Below, piece by piece: positions 31,984-43,201 of a stretch of DNA of 64,000 nucleotides; position 1 is the first letter of the stretch, and each line of letters opens with the position of its first letter. The stretch spans positions 19,708 through 83,707 of the forward strand of contig NZ_KB907132.1 of NCBI RefSeq assembly GCF_000381825.1. Reading direction: 5' to 3'. The stretch is from Thioalkalivibrio sp. ALJT. GTDB lineage: Bacteria; Pseudomonadota; Gammaproteobacteria; Ectothiorhodospirales; Ectothiorhodospiraceae. Below the pieces are notes generated by a model that saw only the letters and a list, made by a program, of their open reading frames with translations, was not told where the DNA came from and did no database searches. The position numbers and the translations under genes were made by a program.

Positions 31984-32095
31984 TGATTGCGAGGCGAGGC
32001 AGCCGAGAAGCCATCGGGCTGAACGCTGGCAGTCTGGTGCGGGGGCGGATCAGAAGCCTGCTTCGTCGCTTTGCCCCTCGCCATGACGGTGTCTT
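31984..32095. repeat. REP-like inverted pair between cnoX and parE
   Basis: Within the 340-base gap (31807-32146), TGATTGCGAGGCGAGG at 31984 faces the reverse-complement relative of TCATGGCGAGGGGC ending near 32095, each followed by GCNGNGAAGC-type sequence. This is the usual shape of REP/BIME repeats. No gene is seen in the gap; AAAGGGG precedes the parE GTG. Confidence 0.5.
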
Positions 32096-32134
32096 TCCGG
32101 TCGACGGGGCCGGCGGCGAGGGCATGATCCATAA

Positions 32135-34033
<1,899 letters not shown>

Positions 34034-34096
34034 CGCCAGGCGCCCGGCCTCCCAGCTCAACGTCATCACGTACGAGCGCGTTCAGTGGAATGATGT

Positions 34097-35263
34097 TCAG
34101 TCCGGTGCGGATGGTGAATCGGTCGGGTGACGGGCCTCGACCAGAGTGCGGGTGCGCTCGGCGATGTAGCGCGCGGGGTGGGCCAGGGCTGCGTCCAGGG
34201 TGATGCTGCCGTCGCACAGGGCGCGGGCATCGCTTAGGCCAAGGGCGGCCAGTTCGGCCGGGTCGCAGGCGATGGAGCCGGCCACCGCCACGACCGGCAC
34301 CTGCTGCGCGCGGGCGCGACGCAGCACTTCGGCGACGACCTTGCCGTGCGCGGTCTGCCCGTCGAGCCGGCCCTCGCCGGTGATGACCAGGTCGGCCTCC
34401 CGCAGTGCGGCAGCCAGTCCGATCAGCTCGGCCAGGTAGCCGGCGCCCATGCGGGCGCGACCGCCGAGGACGCAGTCCAGTGCGAAGCCGAGCCCGCCCG
34501 CGGCGCCGGCCCCCGGGGTGTCGACGGGCCGCTGCAACTGCCCGGCTGCCTCGATCGCGGCGGCCAGGCGCTCCATGTGGGCATCCATGGCCGGGATGTC
34601 CGCGGTCTCCAGACCCTTTTGCGGTCCGAACACGGCCGCCGCGCCATGCGGCCCGGTCAGCGGGTTGTCGACGTCGTTCAGGATGGTGATGTCGACGCGG
34701 GCCAGGCGCGGGTCCAGCCAGTCGAAGTCCGCCTGTTGGAGATCCGCGAGGGCCTCGGGGTGGGGCGGCAGGCGCCGCCCCTGGGCATCGAGGAAACGCA
34801 CGCCCAGCGCGGCCAGCATGCCCGCGCCGCCGTCCACCGTGCCGCTGCCGCCGAGACCGATCAGCAGGTGTTCGGCGCCCGCGTCCAGAGCGGCCCGCAT
34901 CAACTCGCCGACCCCGAAGCTGTGGAGTTGCCAGGGGTTGTGGCGATCGTCGGGGATCCGGTCCAGGCCGCAGGCGGAGGCGACATCGATCACCGCGCGC
35001 CGCTCGCGATGATCGCAGCCCCAGCCGGCGCTCAAGTGGGCACCGGTGGGGCTGGTCACGTCGGACAGGTGCCAGGCCCAGCCGAGGGTGTGGCTGACCA
35101 GGCGGGCCGTGCCCTCGCCACCATCGGCCATGGGCAGGGCGCGTACCCGGGCATCCGGGCGGGCCGCGTGCACGCCCCGGGCCATGGCGGCCGCTACGTT
35201 CTCGGCCTCGAGACTTCCCTTGTAGCTGTCCGGGCAGACGACGACCCGGAATGGGTCAGACAC
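34097..35263 (-). CDS. glxK: Glycerate kinase (GlxK/GarK family)
   Basis: Phosphorylates D-glycerate, in E. coli giving 2-phosphoglycerate. The 388-residue protein starts at GTG 35263 (MSDPFRVVVCPDSYKGSLEA) and shows family blocks VVCPDSYKGSLEAENVA, ALPMADGGEGTA, LIGLGGSGTVDGGAGML, DVDNPLTGPHGAAAVFGPQK and ITGEGRLDGQTAHGK. No glyoxylate or tartrate genes are adjacent, so the pathway source of glycerate (perhaps photorespiratory-type salvage in an autotroph) is inference. Convergent with parE. Confidence 0.93.
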   Translation of the reverse strand: MSDPFRVVVCPDSYKGSLEAENVAAAMARGVHAARPDARVRALPMADGGEGTARLVSHTLGWAWHLSDVTSPTGAHLSAGWGCDHRERRAVIDVASACGLDRIPDDRHNPWQLHSFGVGELMRAALDAGAEHLLIGLGGSGTVDGGAGMLAALGVRFLDAQGRRLPPHPEALADLQQADFDWLDPRLARVDITILNDVDNPLTGPHGAAAVFGPQKGLETADIPAMDAHMERLAAAIEAAGQLQRPVDTPGAGAAGGLGFALDCVLGGRARMGAGYLAELIGLAAALREADLVITGEGRLDGQTAHGKVVAEVLRRARAQQVPVVAVAGSIACDPAELAALGLSDARALCDGSITLDAALAHPARYIAERTRTLVEARHPTDSPSAPD

Positions 35264-35556
35264 GGATCAGCCCCGGCATATAGATGATGCTCATCCGCAT
35301 TCCCCTGGTGAGCGTCCTGGACGCAATGGCAACCTTACAATCAAAGGCGGGTGGGTAGCACCCGCACCCGCGGCCCAACGCGCTGGATGTCGGAAAACCG
35401 GGTATTCATCCCGCAACTTATCGAACCCAGCGCTCGGGCGGCCGCTGTGGATCCGAAACCGGTCTGGAACGGCGTGGCGGCTGCCGAAACGACCTGGGGT
35501 GATCCCGCGCTCCGAGGGCTACAATGCGAACCCTTTCCATTGTTGAGGAGTCTGCC

Positions 35557-36159
35557 ATGGAGTGCGTATTCCGCTTTTCCGGGTGGCTGGTTGTGGGGCT
35601 TGCCCTGGTCGTTGCGGCGCCGGCTGCGGCCAATCCGTACTCCGAATTGCAGGCACGCGAGATCAAGGCACTCTCCGCGCAGGAGACCGAGGATCTGCTG
35701 GAAGGCCGGGGTATGGGCATGGCGCTGCCGGCCGAGCTGCATGACTATCCGGGGCCAATGCATGTGCTGGAGGTGGCCGATTCGCTGGAGCTGACGCCCG
35801 AGCAGCGGCGCGAGACCGAGCGCCTGTTCGTGGCGATGCGGGAGCAGGCGCGCGATATCGGCCGACGCATCGTGGAGCGGGAGCGGGAACTGGATGCGCG
35901 CTTCGCGGAGGGCGGGATCAGCAGCGCGACCATCGAGTCGCTGACCGTCGAGATCGGCGAGCTGCGTGGCCGCCTGCGCCACGTGCATCTGTCCTACCAC
36001 CTGGAGATGGACGCGCTGCTCGACGCGGAGCAGAAGGCGCGCTATCGAGAGGCCCGTGGCTATCAGGGCGAGTCCGGTGGCTCGCCAGGGGCGCATTCCG
36101 GGGGCGGCCATCATAACCATCACGGTCATCATCCGGGGCATGAGGGGCACCACCACTGA
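35557..36159 (+). CDS. Spy/CpxP-like periplasmic protein with His-rich tail
   Basis: The start chosen is ATG 35557 (MECVFRFSGW), with GAGGAG 7 bases upstream; an ATG at 35524 is in frame but has no such site. The 200-residue precursor has a signal peptide cut near APAAA-NPYSE. A helical body carries the LTxxQ-like LELTPEQRRETERL and a second helix LDAEQKARYREARG, as in Spy/CpxP proteins. The tail is His/Gly-rich (GGGHHNHHGHHPGHEGHHH), suggesting metal binding. A role in envelope or metal stress is inference; no regulator is adjacent. The 293-base gap before it shows no gene. Confidence 0.78.
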   Translation: MECVFRFSGWLVVGLALVVAAPAAANPYSELQAREIKALSAQETEDLLEGRGMGMALPAELHDYPGPMHVLEVADSLELTPEQRRETERLFVAMREQARDIGRRIVERERELDARFAEGGISSATIESLTVEIGELRGRLRHVHLSYHLEMDALLDAEQKARYREARGYQGESGGSPGAHSGGGHHNHHGHHPGHEGHHH

Positions 36160-36228
36160 GCGCCTGCTCCCTGTCCAGGAACTAACAGCGGGTCGCGTGT
36201 TCGACTGGGGAGGTGAACGGAGCGCGCG

Positions 36229-36872
36229 ATGGAAGCCCTGAATCTGGATCTGCAACAGCCGGTGGTGGTGGAGACGGCCGCCATGTCGTGGAGCGGCAGC
36301 CGCGCCGAAGGCGTGGTGCGCAAGCCGCTGGAACGCGAGCTGGCGGAAGCGGGCCGCGCCACCAGCGTCGTGCAGTTCCAGCCCGCTTCCCGCCGCACAC
36401 CCACGCGCTGGGCGAAGAGATCCTGGTGCTGGACGGCGTGTTCTCCGACGAGGACGGGGACTATCCCGCTGGCACCTACCTGCGCAACCCGCCCGGGTCC
36501 CGCCACGCGCCGCACTCGGACCCCGGCTGCACATTGTTCGTGAAGCTCGAGCAGTTCGCCCCGGAGGACCGCGACAAGGTGGTGGTGGATACCCGTTCGG
36601 CGCCGTTCCAGCCGGGTATTGGCGGGCTGCGGGTCCTGCATTTGCACAGCTTCGGGACCGAACACACCGCACTGGTGCACTGGCCGGTTGGCGAACATTT
36701 CCAGCCCCATCGGCATTGGGGCGGGGAGGAGATCCTGGTGCTGTCCGGCGAGTTCATTGACGAGCACGGACGCTACCCAGCCGGTACCTGGATGCGCAGC
36801 CCGCACCTCAGCGAACACAACCCCTGGGTGGAACAGGAGACCCTGATCTACGTGAAGACGGGGCATCTGTGA
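36229..36872 (+). pseudogene. Cupin-domain protein (ChrR-like), frameshifted
   Basis: Two halves of one cupin protein lie in different frames. The N-terminal half (MEALNLDLQQPVVVETAAM to VVQFQPAS) starts at ATG 36229 behind GGAG. The C-terminal half (RFPPHTHALGEEILVLDG to the stop at 36872) is one base out of phase, with the switch at about 36385-36395. Family members read GSRFPPHTH through this point, and the sequence CAGCCCGCTTCCCGCCG looks like a 7-base loss between CCCG direct repeats. Both cupin barrels (HTHALGEE and HRHWGGEE metal motifs) are otherwise intact. It is either a recent pseudogene or a sequencing error. Confidence 0.8.
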
Positions 36873-36969
36873 CCCTGGGGCCCTCGGGGGTCCCGGGCGC
36901 GCCCGTCTATGCTTCCAGTCAGAGACCGGCGCCCGGTCGAGCCAACCCCGACACCGCAGGAGCAGGCCG

Positions 36970-39900
36970 ATGACGCAGCCCCACACCCGCCCGCACCCGG
37001 CGCCCGATCCCCACCGTGCCCGCATCCGTGAGGCCTGCACGGCCGACGAGGCGGCCGTACTGCGGGAGTTGCGCGGCGGCATCCGGCTGGATGCCGAGGC
37101 CCGCGTGCGGATTGCCACCGAAGCCGCGCGCATCGTCGAGCGGGTACGCGCCGAGACCACGCCATCGATGATGGAGAGCTTCCTGGCCGAGTACGGCCTG
37201 TCCACCGAGGAGGGAGTTGGGCTGATGTGCCTGGCGGAGGCGCTGCTGCGGGTGCCGGATGCCGAGACCATCGACGAGCTGATCCAGGACAAGATCGAGC
37301 CCTCCGACTGGGCGGCCCACCTCGGGCATTCGTCGTCTCCGCTGGTGAATACCTCCACCTGGGCGCTGATGTTGACCGGCAAGATGCTGAACGACGATCC
37401 GCAGCGCCCGGCCGCCGCGCTGCGTGGCCTGATCCGGCGCGTCGGCGAGCCGCTGGTGCGCACGGCCGTCGCACAGTCGATGAAGCTGCTCGGTCGCCAG
37501 TTCGTGCTCGGCGAGACCATCGCCCGGGGCATGCGCAATGCCCGCGAGATGGAACGCGAGGGCTACACCTACTCCTACGACATGCTGGGCGAGGCCGCGC
37601 GCACCGATGCCGATGCCCGCCGCTATCACCAGGCCTATGCCACGGCGATCGCCGAGATCGCGAACCAGGCGCAGGGCGACGTGCGCTCCAGCCCCGGCAT
37701 CTCGGTCAAGCTCTCCGCGCTGCACCCGCGCTACGAGTACACCCAGTGCGCGACGGTCATGGCGGAGCTGGTGCCGCGGGCGCGGGAGCTGGCGCGGCAG
37801 GCCGCGCGTGCCGGCATCGGGTTCAATATCGACGCCGAGGAGCAGGACCGTCTGGACCTGTCGCTGGATGTGATCGAGGCCCTGCTGGCGGACCCGGAGC
37901 TGGAGGGCTGGGACGGCTTCGGCGTGGTCGTGCAGGCCTACGGCCGCCGCGCGGCCCCGGTGATCGAGGCGCTGTATGCGCTGGCGCAGCGGCTGGACCG
38001 GCGCATCATGGTGCGTCTGGTCAAGGGCGCCTACTGGGATACCGAGATCAAGCAGGCCCAGGAGCTGGGCGTGGAGCGCTTCCCGGTCTTCACCCGCAAG
38101 GTCAACACGGATGTCAGCTACATCGCCTGTGCGCAGATGCTGCTGGACCGCCGCGACCGCATCTACCCGCAGTTCGCCACCCACAACGCGCACACCTGCG
38201 CGGCGGTGTTGGCGATGGCCGGCGACGCCCGCGAGAGCTTCGAATTCCAGCGTCTGCACGGCATGGGGGAATCGGTGCACGCGATCGTCAAGGCGACCGC
38301 CGGCACCCGCTGCCGCATCTACGCGCCGGTGGGGGCGCACCGCGACCTGCTGGCCTACCTGGTGCGGCGCCTGCTGGAGAATGGCGCCAACAGCTCGTTC
38401 GTCAACCAGGTGGTGGACAGCAGCATCCCGCCCGCGGAGATCGCGCGTGATCCACTCGCCGACCTCGACGCGCTGGGCGACGCCGTGGCCAACCCGGCCA
38501 TCCGTGACCCGGTCGATCTCTACCGGCCACAGCGACAGAACTCGCGCGGATACCGCGTCAACGAGCCGGCCTCCATCCTGCCGCTGCTGACCGCGCGCGA
38601 GGCATTCGCGCAGACCCAGTGGCAGGCGGCGCCCATGCTGGTGGAGGGTCACGCGGCGCAGGGCGCGCCGCGCGCCGCGTTCTCCCCCGCCGATCCCGGT
38701 GCCGCGGTCGGTGAGGTCCGCGAGGCCACGGCGGAGGAGGTCGAACAGGCGCTGGGGGCGGCCCTGTCCGGGTTCGTCGACTGGTCGGCGCACCCGGTGA
38801 AGGCGCGCGCCGACCTGCTGCGGGCGATCGCGGATCGTTACGAGGAACACGCCCCGGAACTGATCGCACTGGCCAACCGCGAGGCCGGCAAAACCGTCTG
38901 GGACGGCATTGCCGAGGTGCGCGAGGCGGCCGATTTCCTGCGCTACTACGCGGGCGAGGCCGAACGCCTGGGGCAGGAGGCGGAGCTGGAGCCACGCGGC
39001 GTGTTCGTCTGCATCAGTCCGTGGAATTTCCCCCTGGCGATCTTCACCGGGCAGGTCGCCGCGGCCCTGGCCATGGGCAATACCGTGGTTGCCAAGCCGG
39101 CCGAGCAGACCCCGCTGATCGCCGCCCGCGCGGTCGAGCTGATGCGTGCGGCCGGTCTCCCGCAGTCGGCCCTGCAGCTGCTGCCGGGTGATGGCCCGAC
39201 GGTGGGCGGGCCGCTGACCGCCGACCCGCGCATTGCCGGGGTCTGCTTTACCGGCTCCACCGAGGTCGCGCAGCGGATTCACCGCAGCCTGGCGGACAAC
39301 GCCGGGCCGGATGCGGTCCTGATCGCCGAGACCGGCGGGTTGAACGCGATGATCGTGGACAGCTCGGCGCTGACCGAGCAGGCGGTACGCGACATCCTGG
39401 CCTCCGCCTTCCAGTCCGCCGGGCAGCGCTGCTCGGCGCTGCGCATGCTCTATGTGCAGGACGAGGCCCACGACCGCCTGCTGGAGATGCTGCAGGGCGC
39501 GATGGACGCGCTGAGCATCGGCGATCCCTGGCAGCTGGCGACCGACGTCTCGCCGGTGATCGATGCCGAGGCGCAGGCGGATATCCGTGACTACCTGCGG
39601 GCGCAGGAGGAGCAGGGGCGGCTGCTGAAGTCCCTGCCGGTGCCGGAGCAAGGCCGCTTTGTCGCACCGTCCATCGTCCGGCTGTCCGGGATTGGCGAGC
39701 TGGAACGCGAGGTGTTCGGACCGGTGCTGCACGTGGCGCGTTTTCGGGCCCGCGAGCTGGACGCGGTGGTGGATGCCATCAATGCCCGCGGCTACGGCCT
39801 GACCTTCGGTCTGCACACCCGCATCGACGACCGCGTGCAGCAGGTCGTGGAACGCCTGCGCGTGGGCAACCAGTACGTCAATCGCAACCAGATCGGCGCC

Positions 39901-40653
39901 ATCGTCGGCTCGCAGCCGTTCGGCGGCGAGGGGCTCTCTGGCACCGGGCCGAAGGCGGGCGGGCCGCTGTACCTGACCCGTTTCGCCCGTCGCGCATCTG
40001 TTGCCACGGAGCTGCCGGAACCCCCGGGAGCGGGCGCGCCGGCGGGGTGGGTGGCCCCACAGCGCCTGCAGCAGGCCCTCGACGACCTGGACGGGAGCGA
40101 TTGGGCCAAGCGCACCGACCGCATGCACCTGTTGCGCGAGGCGCTGCCCGAGCGCACGGGTCTGCTGCGCAAGGCTCTGGCGGAGACCGCGGCCTTCGAC
40201 ACGAGCCCGCAGACGCTGCCGGGCCCGACCGGCGAGAGCAATCGCCTGCGCCTGTATCCCCGCGGCCCGGTGCTCTGCCTGGGCCCGGGTGCGGAGATCG
40301 CGCTGGCGCAGGCGGTGCAGGCGCTGGGGGCGGGCTGCCCGGTGATCATGCTGGCGCCGGGGGCCGAGCGCGCGGCGCGCGCGCTGCGCGGGAAGGGCGT
40401 ACCGCTGGTCGGGATCGACGGCGCGCTGGAACCGGACACACTGGCCGCGCTGGAGGGGCTGGTCGCGGTGGCCGCAGCCGGCGCGAGCGACTGGACCCGA
40501 GCGCTGCGTCAGGCGCTGGCACAGCGCGACGGACCGATCATTGCGCTGGAAACCGCCCTGATCGCGCCCGAACGCTTTGTGGTGGAGCGCCACCTGTGCA
40601 TCGATACGACGGCCGCCGGCGGCAACGCCAGCCTGCTGGCGGCGGCCGACTGA
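36970..40653 (+). CDS. putA: Bifunctional proline dehydrogenase / P5C dehydrogenase PutA
   Basis: Oxidises proline to glutamate with FAD and NAD. The 1227-residue protein has the alpha-arm and PRODH barrel (about 60-540), with KLSALHPRYE, RLVKGAYWDTEIKQAQ and GAHRDLLAYLVRRLLENG. The P5CDH domain (about 600-1020) has Glu in IAETGGLNAMIVD (about 787) and catalytic Cys in AGQRCSALRM (about 821). A C-terminal ALDH-superfamily domain follows. It lacks the N-terminal ribbon-helix-helix of E. coli PutA, so it should not be a transcriptional repressor. putP follows in the same direction. Confidence 0.96.
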   Translation: MTQPHTRPHPAPDPHRARIREACTADEAAVLRELRGGIRLDAEARVRIATEAARIVERVRAETTPSMMESFLAEYGLSTEEGVGLMCLAEALLRVPDAETIDELIQDKIEPSDWAAHLGHSSSPLVNTSTWALMLTGKMLNDDPQRPAAALRGLIRRVGEPLVRTAVAQSMKLLGRQFVLGETIARGMRNAREMEREGYTYSYDMLGEAARTDADARRYHQAYATAIAEIANQAQGDVRSSPGISVKLSALHPRYEYTQCATVMAELVPRARELARQAARAGIGFNIDAEEQDRLDLSLDVIEALLADPELEGWDGFGVVVQAYGRRAAPVIEALYALAQRLDRRIMVRLVKGAYWDTEIKQAQELGVERFPVFTRKVNTDVSYIACAQMLLDRRDRIYPQFATHNAHTCAAVLAMAGDARESFEFQRLHGMGESVHAIVKATAGTRCRIYAPVGAHRDLLAYLVRRLLENGANSSFVNQVVDSSIPPAEIARDPLADLDALGDAVANPAIRDPVDLYRPQRQNSRGYRVNEPASILPLLTAREAFAQTQWQAAPMLVEGHAAQGAPRAAFSPADPGAAVGEVREATAEEVEQALGAALSGFVDWSAHPVKARADLLRAIADRYEEHAPELIALANREAGKTVWDGIAEVREAADFLRYYAGEAERLGQEAELEPRGVFVCISPWNFPLAIFTGQVAAALAMGNTVVAKPAEQTPLIAARAVELMRAAGLPQSALQLLPGDGPTVGGPLTADPRIAGVCFTGSTEVAQRIHRSLADNAGPDAVLIAETGGLNAMIVDSSALTEQAVRDILASAFQSAGQRCSALRMLYVQDEAHDRLLEMLQGAMDALSIGDPWQLATDVSPVIDAEAQADIRDYLRAQEEQGRLLKSLPVPEQGRFVAPSIVRLSGIGELEREVFGPVLHVARFRARELDAVVDAINARGYGLTFGLHTRIDDRVQQVVERLRVGNQYVNRNQIGAIVGSQPFGGEGLSGTGPKAGGPLYLTRFARRASVATELPEPPGAGAPAGWVAPQRLQQALDDLDGSDWAKRTDRMHLLREALPERTGLLRKALAETAAFDTSPQTLPGPTGESNRLRLYPRGPVLCLGPGAEIALAQAVQALGAGCPVIMLAPGAERAARALRGKGVPLVGIDGALEPDTLAALEGLVAVAAAGASDWTRALRQALAQRDGPIIALETALIAPERFVVERHLCIDTTAAGGNASLLAAAD

Positions 40654-40756
40654 GAGACACCTCGGGGGCACCGCCGAATGCGGATGCGTCCTCTACACTC
40701 GACCCAGACGCGAACGACACAACAAGGGCCTTCGGCCTGATACAAGGAGATGCTCC

Positions 40757-42232
40757 ATGGATATCAACATGCCGATGCCTACCCTGGTGACCTTTGCCGC
40801 CTATCTGGCGGCCATGCTGGTCCTCGGGATCGCGGCCTACCGCACGACCACCACGCTCTCGGACTACGTACTTGGCGGGCGCCGCCTGGGACCGGGGGTG
40901 GCCGCGCTGAGTGCCGGGGCCTCGGACATGAGCGGGTGGCTGCTGCTGGGGCTCCCCGGTGCGATCTACGTGTCCGGCCTGTCCGAGTTATGGATCGGGG
41001 TGGGGCTGGTGGTCGGGGCGCTGCTGAACTGGCTGTTCGTGGCCGGGCGCCTGCGCCGCTTCACCGCGCTGGCGAAGGACTCCCTGACCATCCCGGATTT
41101 CCTCGAGAACCGCTTCGAGGACCGCACGCGTATCCTGCGCGTGGTCTCCGCGATCGTGATCCTGGTGTTCTTCACCCTGTACATCTCCGCCGGGCTGGTC
41201 GGGGGCGGGCTGCTGTTCCAGAGCTCGTTCGGCATGGACTACGAGACCGCCGTGTGGGTCGGCGCCATCGTGATCATCAGCTATACCTTCCTCGGCGGCT
41301 TCCTGGCGGTCAGCTGGACCGACTTCCTGCAGGGCATCCTGATGTTCCTGACGCTCCTGGTGGTGCCGATGTTCGCGGTGGTGCTGGTCGGTGGCTGGGG
41401 CAGTGTGCAGAGCGAGGTCGTCGCCGTGGATCCGACGCATGTGCAGGTGCTGCAGGGCATGACCTTCCTCGGCATGATCTCGCTGCTGGCCTGGGGGCTG
41501 GGCTATTTCGGCCAGCCGCATATCCTGGCGCGCTTCATGGCGCTGCGCTCCGAGCGCGACGTGCCGCGCGCCACGCTGATCGGCATGACCTGGATGGTCC
41601 TGGCCCTGATCGGCGCGGTGGCTACGGGCTACATGGGGATCGCCTACTTTGCCGACGCGCCGCTGGCGGACGGCGAGACCGTGCTGATCGAGCTGATCCG
41701 CGCGCTGTTCAATCCGTGGGTGGCGGGCATCCTGATGGCAGCGATCCTCGCCGCGATCATGAGCACCATCGACTCGCAGCTGATCGTCTCCGCCAGTGCG
41801 ATCACCAACGACTTCTACCGCGGCATCCTGCGCACCGAGGCGGGGGCGACCGAGCTGGTGTGGATCAGCCGCGCCGCCGTGCTGGGCGTGTCGCTGGTGG
41901 CCCTGCTGCTGGCGATGGCGCCGGAGGCCGGGGTGCTGGACCTGGTGGCCTACGCCTGGGGCGGCTTTGGCGCGGCCTTCGGCCCGGTGATCATCCTCGC
42001 GCTGTACTGGTCGCGGATGACGCGCAACGGGGCGCTGGCCGGCATGGTGGTCGGCGCGGTTACCGTGATCCTCTGGAACCAGGCCGAGGGCGGGCTGTTC
42101 GACGTCTACGAACTGCTGCCCGGTTTCATCTTCGCGACCGTGGCCATCGTCGTGGTGAGCCTGCTGACCGGCAAGCCCTCCGCCTCGGTGCAGGAGCAGT
42201 TCCGGCACTCGCGCCAGCAGCCGCTGGAGTAG
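40757..42232 (+). CDS. putP: Sodium/proline symporter PutP
   Basis: Na+-coupled proline uptake in the inner membrane, feeding PutA. The start chosen is ATG 40757 (MDINMPMPTLVTFAAYL) behind AAGGAGATGCTCC. The 491-residue SSF protein has about 13 hydrophobic segments. Family motifs include GGRRLGPGVAALSAGASDMSGW near the start, LAWGLGYFGQPHILARFMA in the middle and ILAAIMSTIDSQLIVSASAI with the sodium-site Ser/Thr. The 103-base gap to putA could hold its own promoter. Confidence 0.94.
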   Translation: MDINMPMPTLVTFAAYLAAMLVLGIAAYRTTTTLSDYVLGGRRLGPGVAALSAGASDMSGWLLLGLPGAIYVSGLSELWIGVGLVVGALLNWLFVAGRLRRFTALAKDSLTIPDFLENRFEDRTRILRVVSAIVILVFFTLYISAGLVGGGLLFQSSFGMDYETAVWVGAIVIISYTFLGGFLAVSWTDFLQGILMFLTLLVVPMFAVVLVGGWGSVQSEVVAVDPTHVQVLQGMTFLGMISLLAWGLGYFGQPHILARFMALRSERDVPRATLIGMTWMVLALIGAVATGYMGIAYFADAPLADGETVLIELIRALFNPWVAGILMAAILAAIMSTIDSQLIVSASAITNDFYRGILRTEAGATELVWISRAAVLGVSLVALLLAMAPEAGVLDLVAYAWGGFGAAFGPVIILALYWSRMTRNGALAGMVVGAVTVILWNQAEGGLFDVYELLPGFIFATVAIVVVSLLTGKPSASVQEQFRHSRQQPLE

Positions 42233-42577
42233 TCACGTCGCCGAGGGCAGCCGGCAGACGCTGGCGGCGTTCGCCCAGTCGCGGGCGAGGGCCCGCTTGG
42301 CGGCGGGGCTGTAGCGCTTGATGCGCAGTTCCATGCGCAGCGCCTCGCCACGGGAGCTGAAAGGCCGCGCGGCGAGCAGCTGCCGCGGGCGGTGCATCCG
42401 GGTGAAACGGGCACCGCGTCCGCTGCCATGGGCGACCATGCGGGCGGCCAGACGCGGTGTTACCCCGGTGTAGATGCGCCCACCCGCACATTCCAGCAGG
42501 TAGACGAACCAGGCCCCGGTGTAGCGGCCGGTCTCCCCGGGCGTGAGAGTGGGCGCGGGGGCGCAAGCCACGGGCAC
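42233..42577 (-). CDS. GIY-YIG domain protein (UPF0213/YhbQ-like)
   Basis: Single-domain GIY-YIG nuclease-fold protein, 114 residues if GTG 42577 is the start; GTG 42571 is an alternative. The core is WFVYLLECAGGRIYTGVT with the following RLAARMVAHGSGRGARFTR, the usual YhbQ-type pattern, and EALRMELRIKRYSPAAKRAL near the end. The start lies 9 bases after the stop of the upstream DUF3634 gene, so the two are probably translated together. Cellular role unknown. Confidence 0.82.
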   Translation of the reverse strand: MPVACAPAPTLTPGETGRYTGAWFVYLLECAGGRIYTGVTPRLAARMVAHGSGRGARFTRMHRPRQLLAARPFSSRGEALRMELRIKRYSPAAKRALARDWANAASVCRLPSAT

Positions 42578-42585
42578 GGCTTCGG

Positions 42586-42912
42586 TCAGCGCCGCTTCTT
42601 GCGGCGCTTGCGGCCTACCTTGATGCGCTGCAGGGCGTGCTGCAGTTCGGATCTGGCCTCTCGGGGTATCGAGGCCGATCCGCGCAGTTGCAGCCCCTGC
42701 TGGCGGCGCACGGCGGTCAGGCGGCCCTGCTGGATGCCGTAGCGGCGAACCACGTCCCGCGCCGTGTGCTGGAAGGCCTTGGGCGGACCGCCGCGGCGGA
42801 CCCGCGGTTGCCCGTCCTTGATCTCGATGCTGAAGATGATGCTGACCTGCCAGATCAGCACGGCACCGGCTGCCAGCAGCAGCGCGATCATCAATAGCAG
42901 GGCCAGCAGCAT
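42586..42912 (-). CDS. DUF3634-family small membrane protein, copy 1
   Basis: The start chosen is ATG 42912 (MLLALLLMIALLLAAGAVL), preceded by AAGGAGAT. The 108-residue product has one N-terminal transmembrane helix (about 1-25), then a small basic cytosolic domain: FSIEIKDGQPRVRRGGPP, DVVRRYGIQQGRLTAVR, GLQLRGSASIP, and a Lys/Arg-rich end. This resembles DUF3634, function unknown. A paralogue lies at 45780-46112 on the same strand. The 289-base gap upstream holds a perfect 20-bp palindrome (43074-43093). Confidence 0.75.
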   Translation of the reverse strand: MLLALLLMIALLLAAGAVLIWQVSIIFSIEIKDGQPRVRRGGPPKAFQHTARDVVRRYGIQQGRLTAVRRQQGLQLRGSASIPREARSELQHALQRIKVGRKRRKKRR

Positions 42913-43059
42913 GCAGGTATCTCCTTCCTTTGCCCAAGTGGGCCGCGCGGTACGCGGTTTGCAGTCCTCGCGGTCATCTGCCGCGTGCCCATAGTGTCGG
43001 TCCCGGGCCGTCGGAACACCACCCCCGGCCCGGCACTGGGGCATACCCACGCAGCAGAT

Positions 43060-43093
43060 CATCCCCGAATCCGACAGGCTCCCGGGAGCCTGT
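43060..43093. repeat. Family P repeat ending in a 20-bp perfect palindrome
   Basis: CCCCGAATCCG runs into ACAGGCTCCCGGGAGCCTGT (43074-43093), a perfect palindrome. It shares the arm AATCCGACAGGCTCC with copies at 25.8 kb and 57.4 kb. No gene in the surrounding gap (42913-43201). Confidence 0.6.
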
Positions 43094-43201
43094 GTTGTGG
43101 TTGAACGCGGTGGCGGGTGTGTTCATGAATCGGTGTTCCCCCCGGGAGAACCCGGGGACGCGGGCGTGGTCATAATGTCATTCTTCAATCGGAGCATTGC
43201 G

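Noticed and set aside
36919..40671. 1250-codon open frame antisense to putA
   Set aside because: PutA is certain on the plus strand; the antisense frame has shadow-type composition and no recognisable motif.
43060..43093. CCGAATCCGACAGGCTCC resembling a tRNA T-arm
   Set aside because: No acceptor, D-arm or anticodon arm can be folded around it, and it recurs as part of dispersed family P repeats. No tRNA or rRNA gene was seen in the window.
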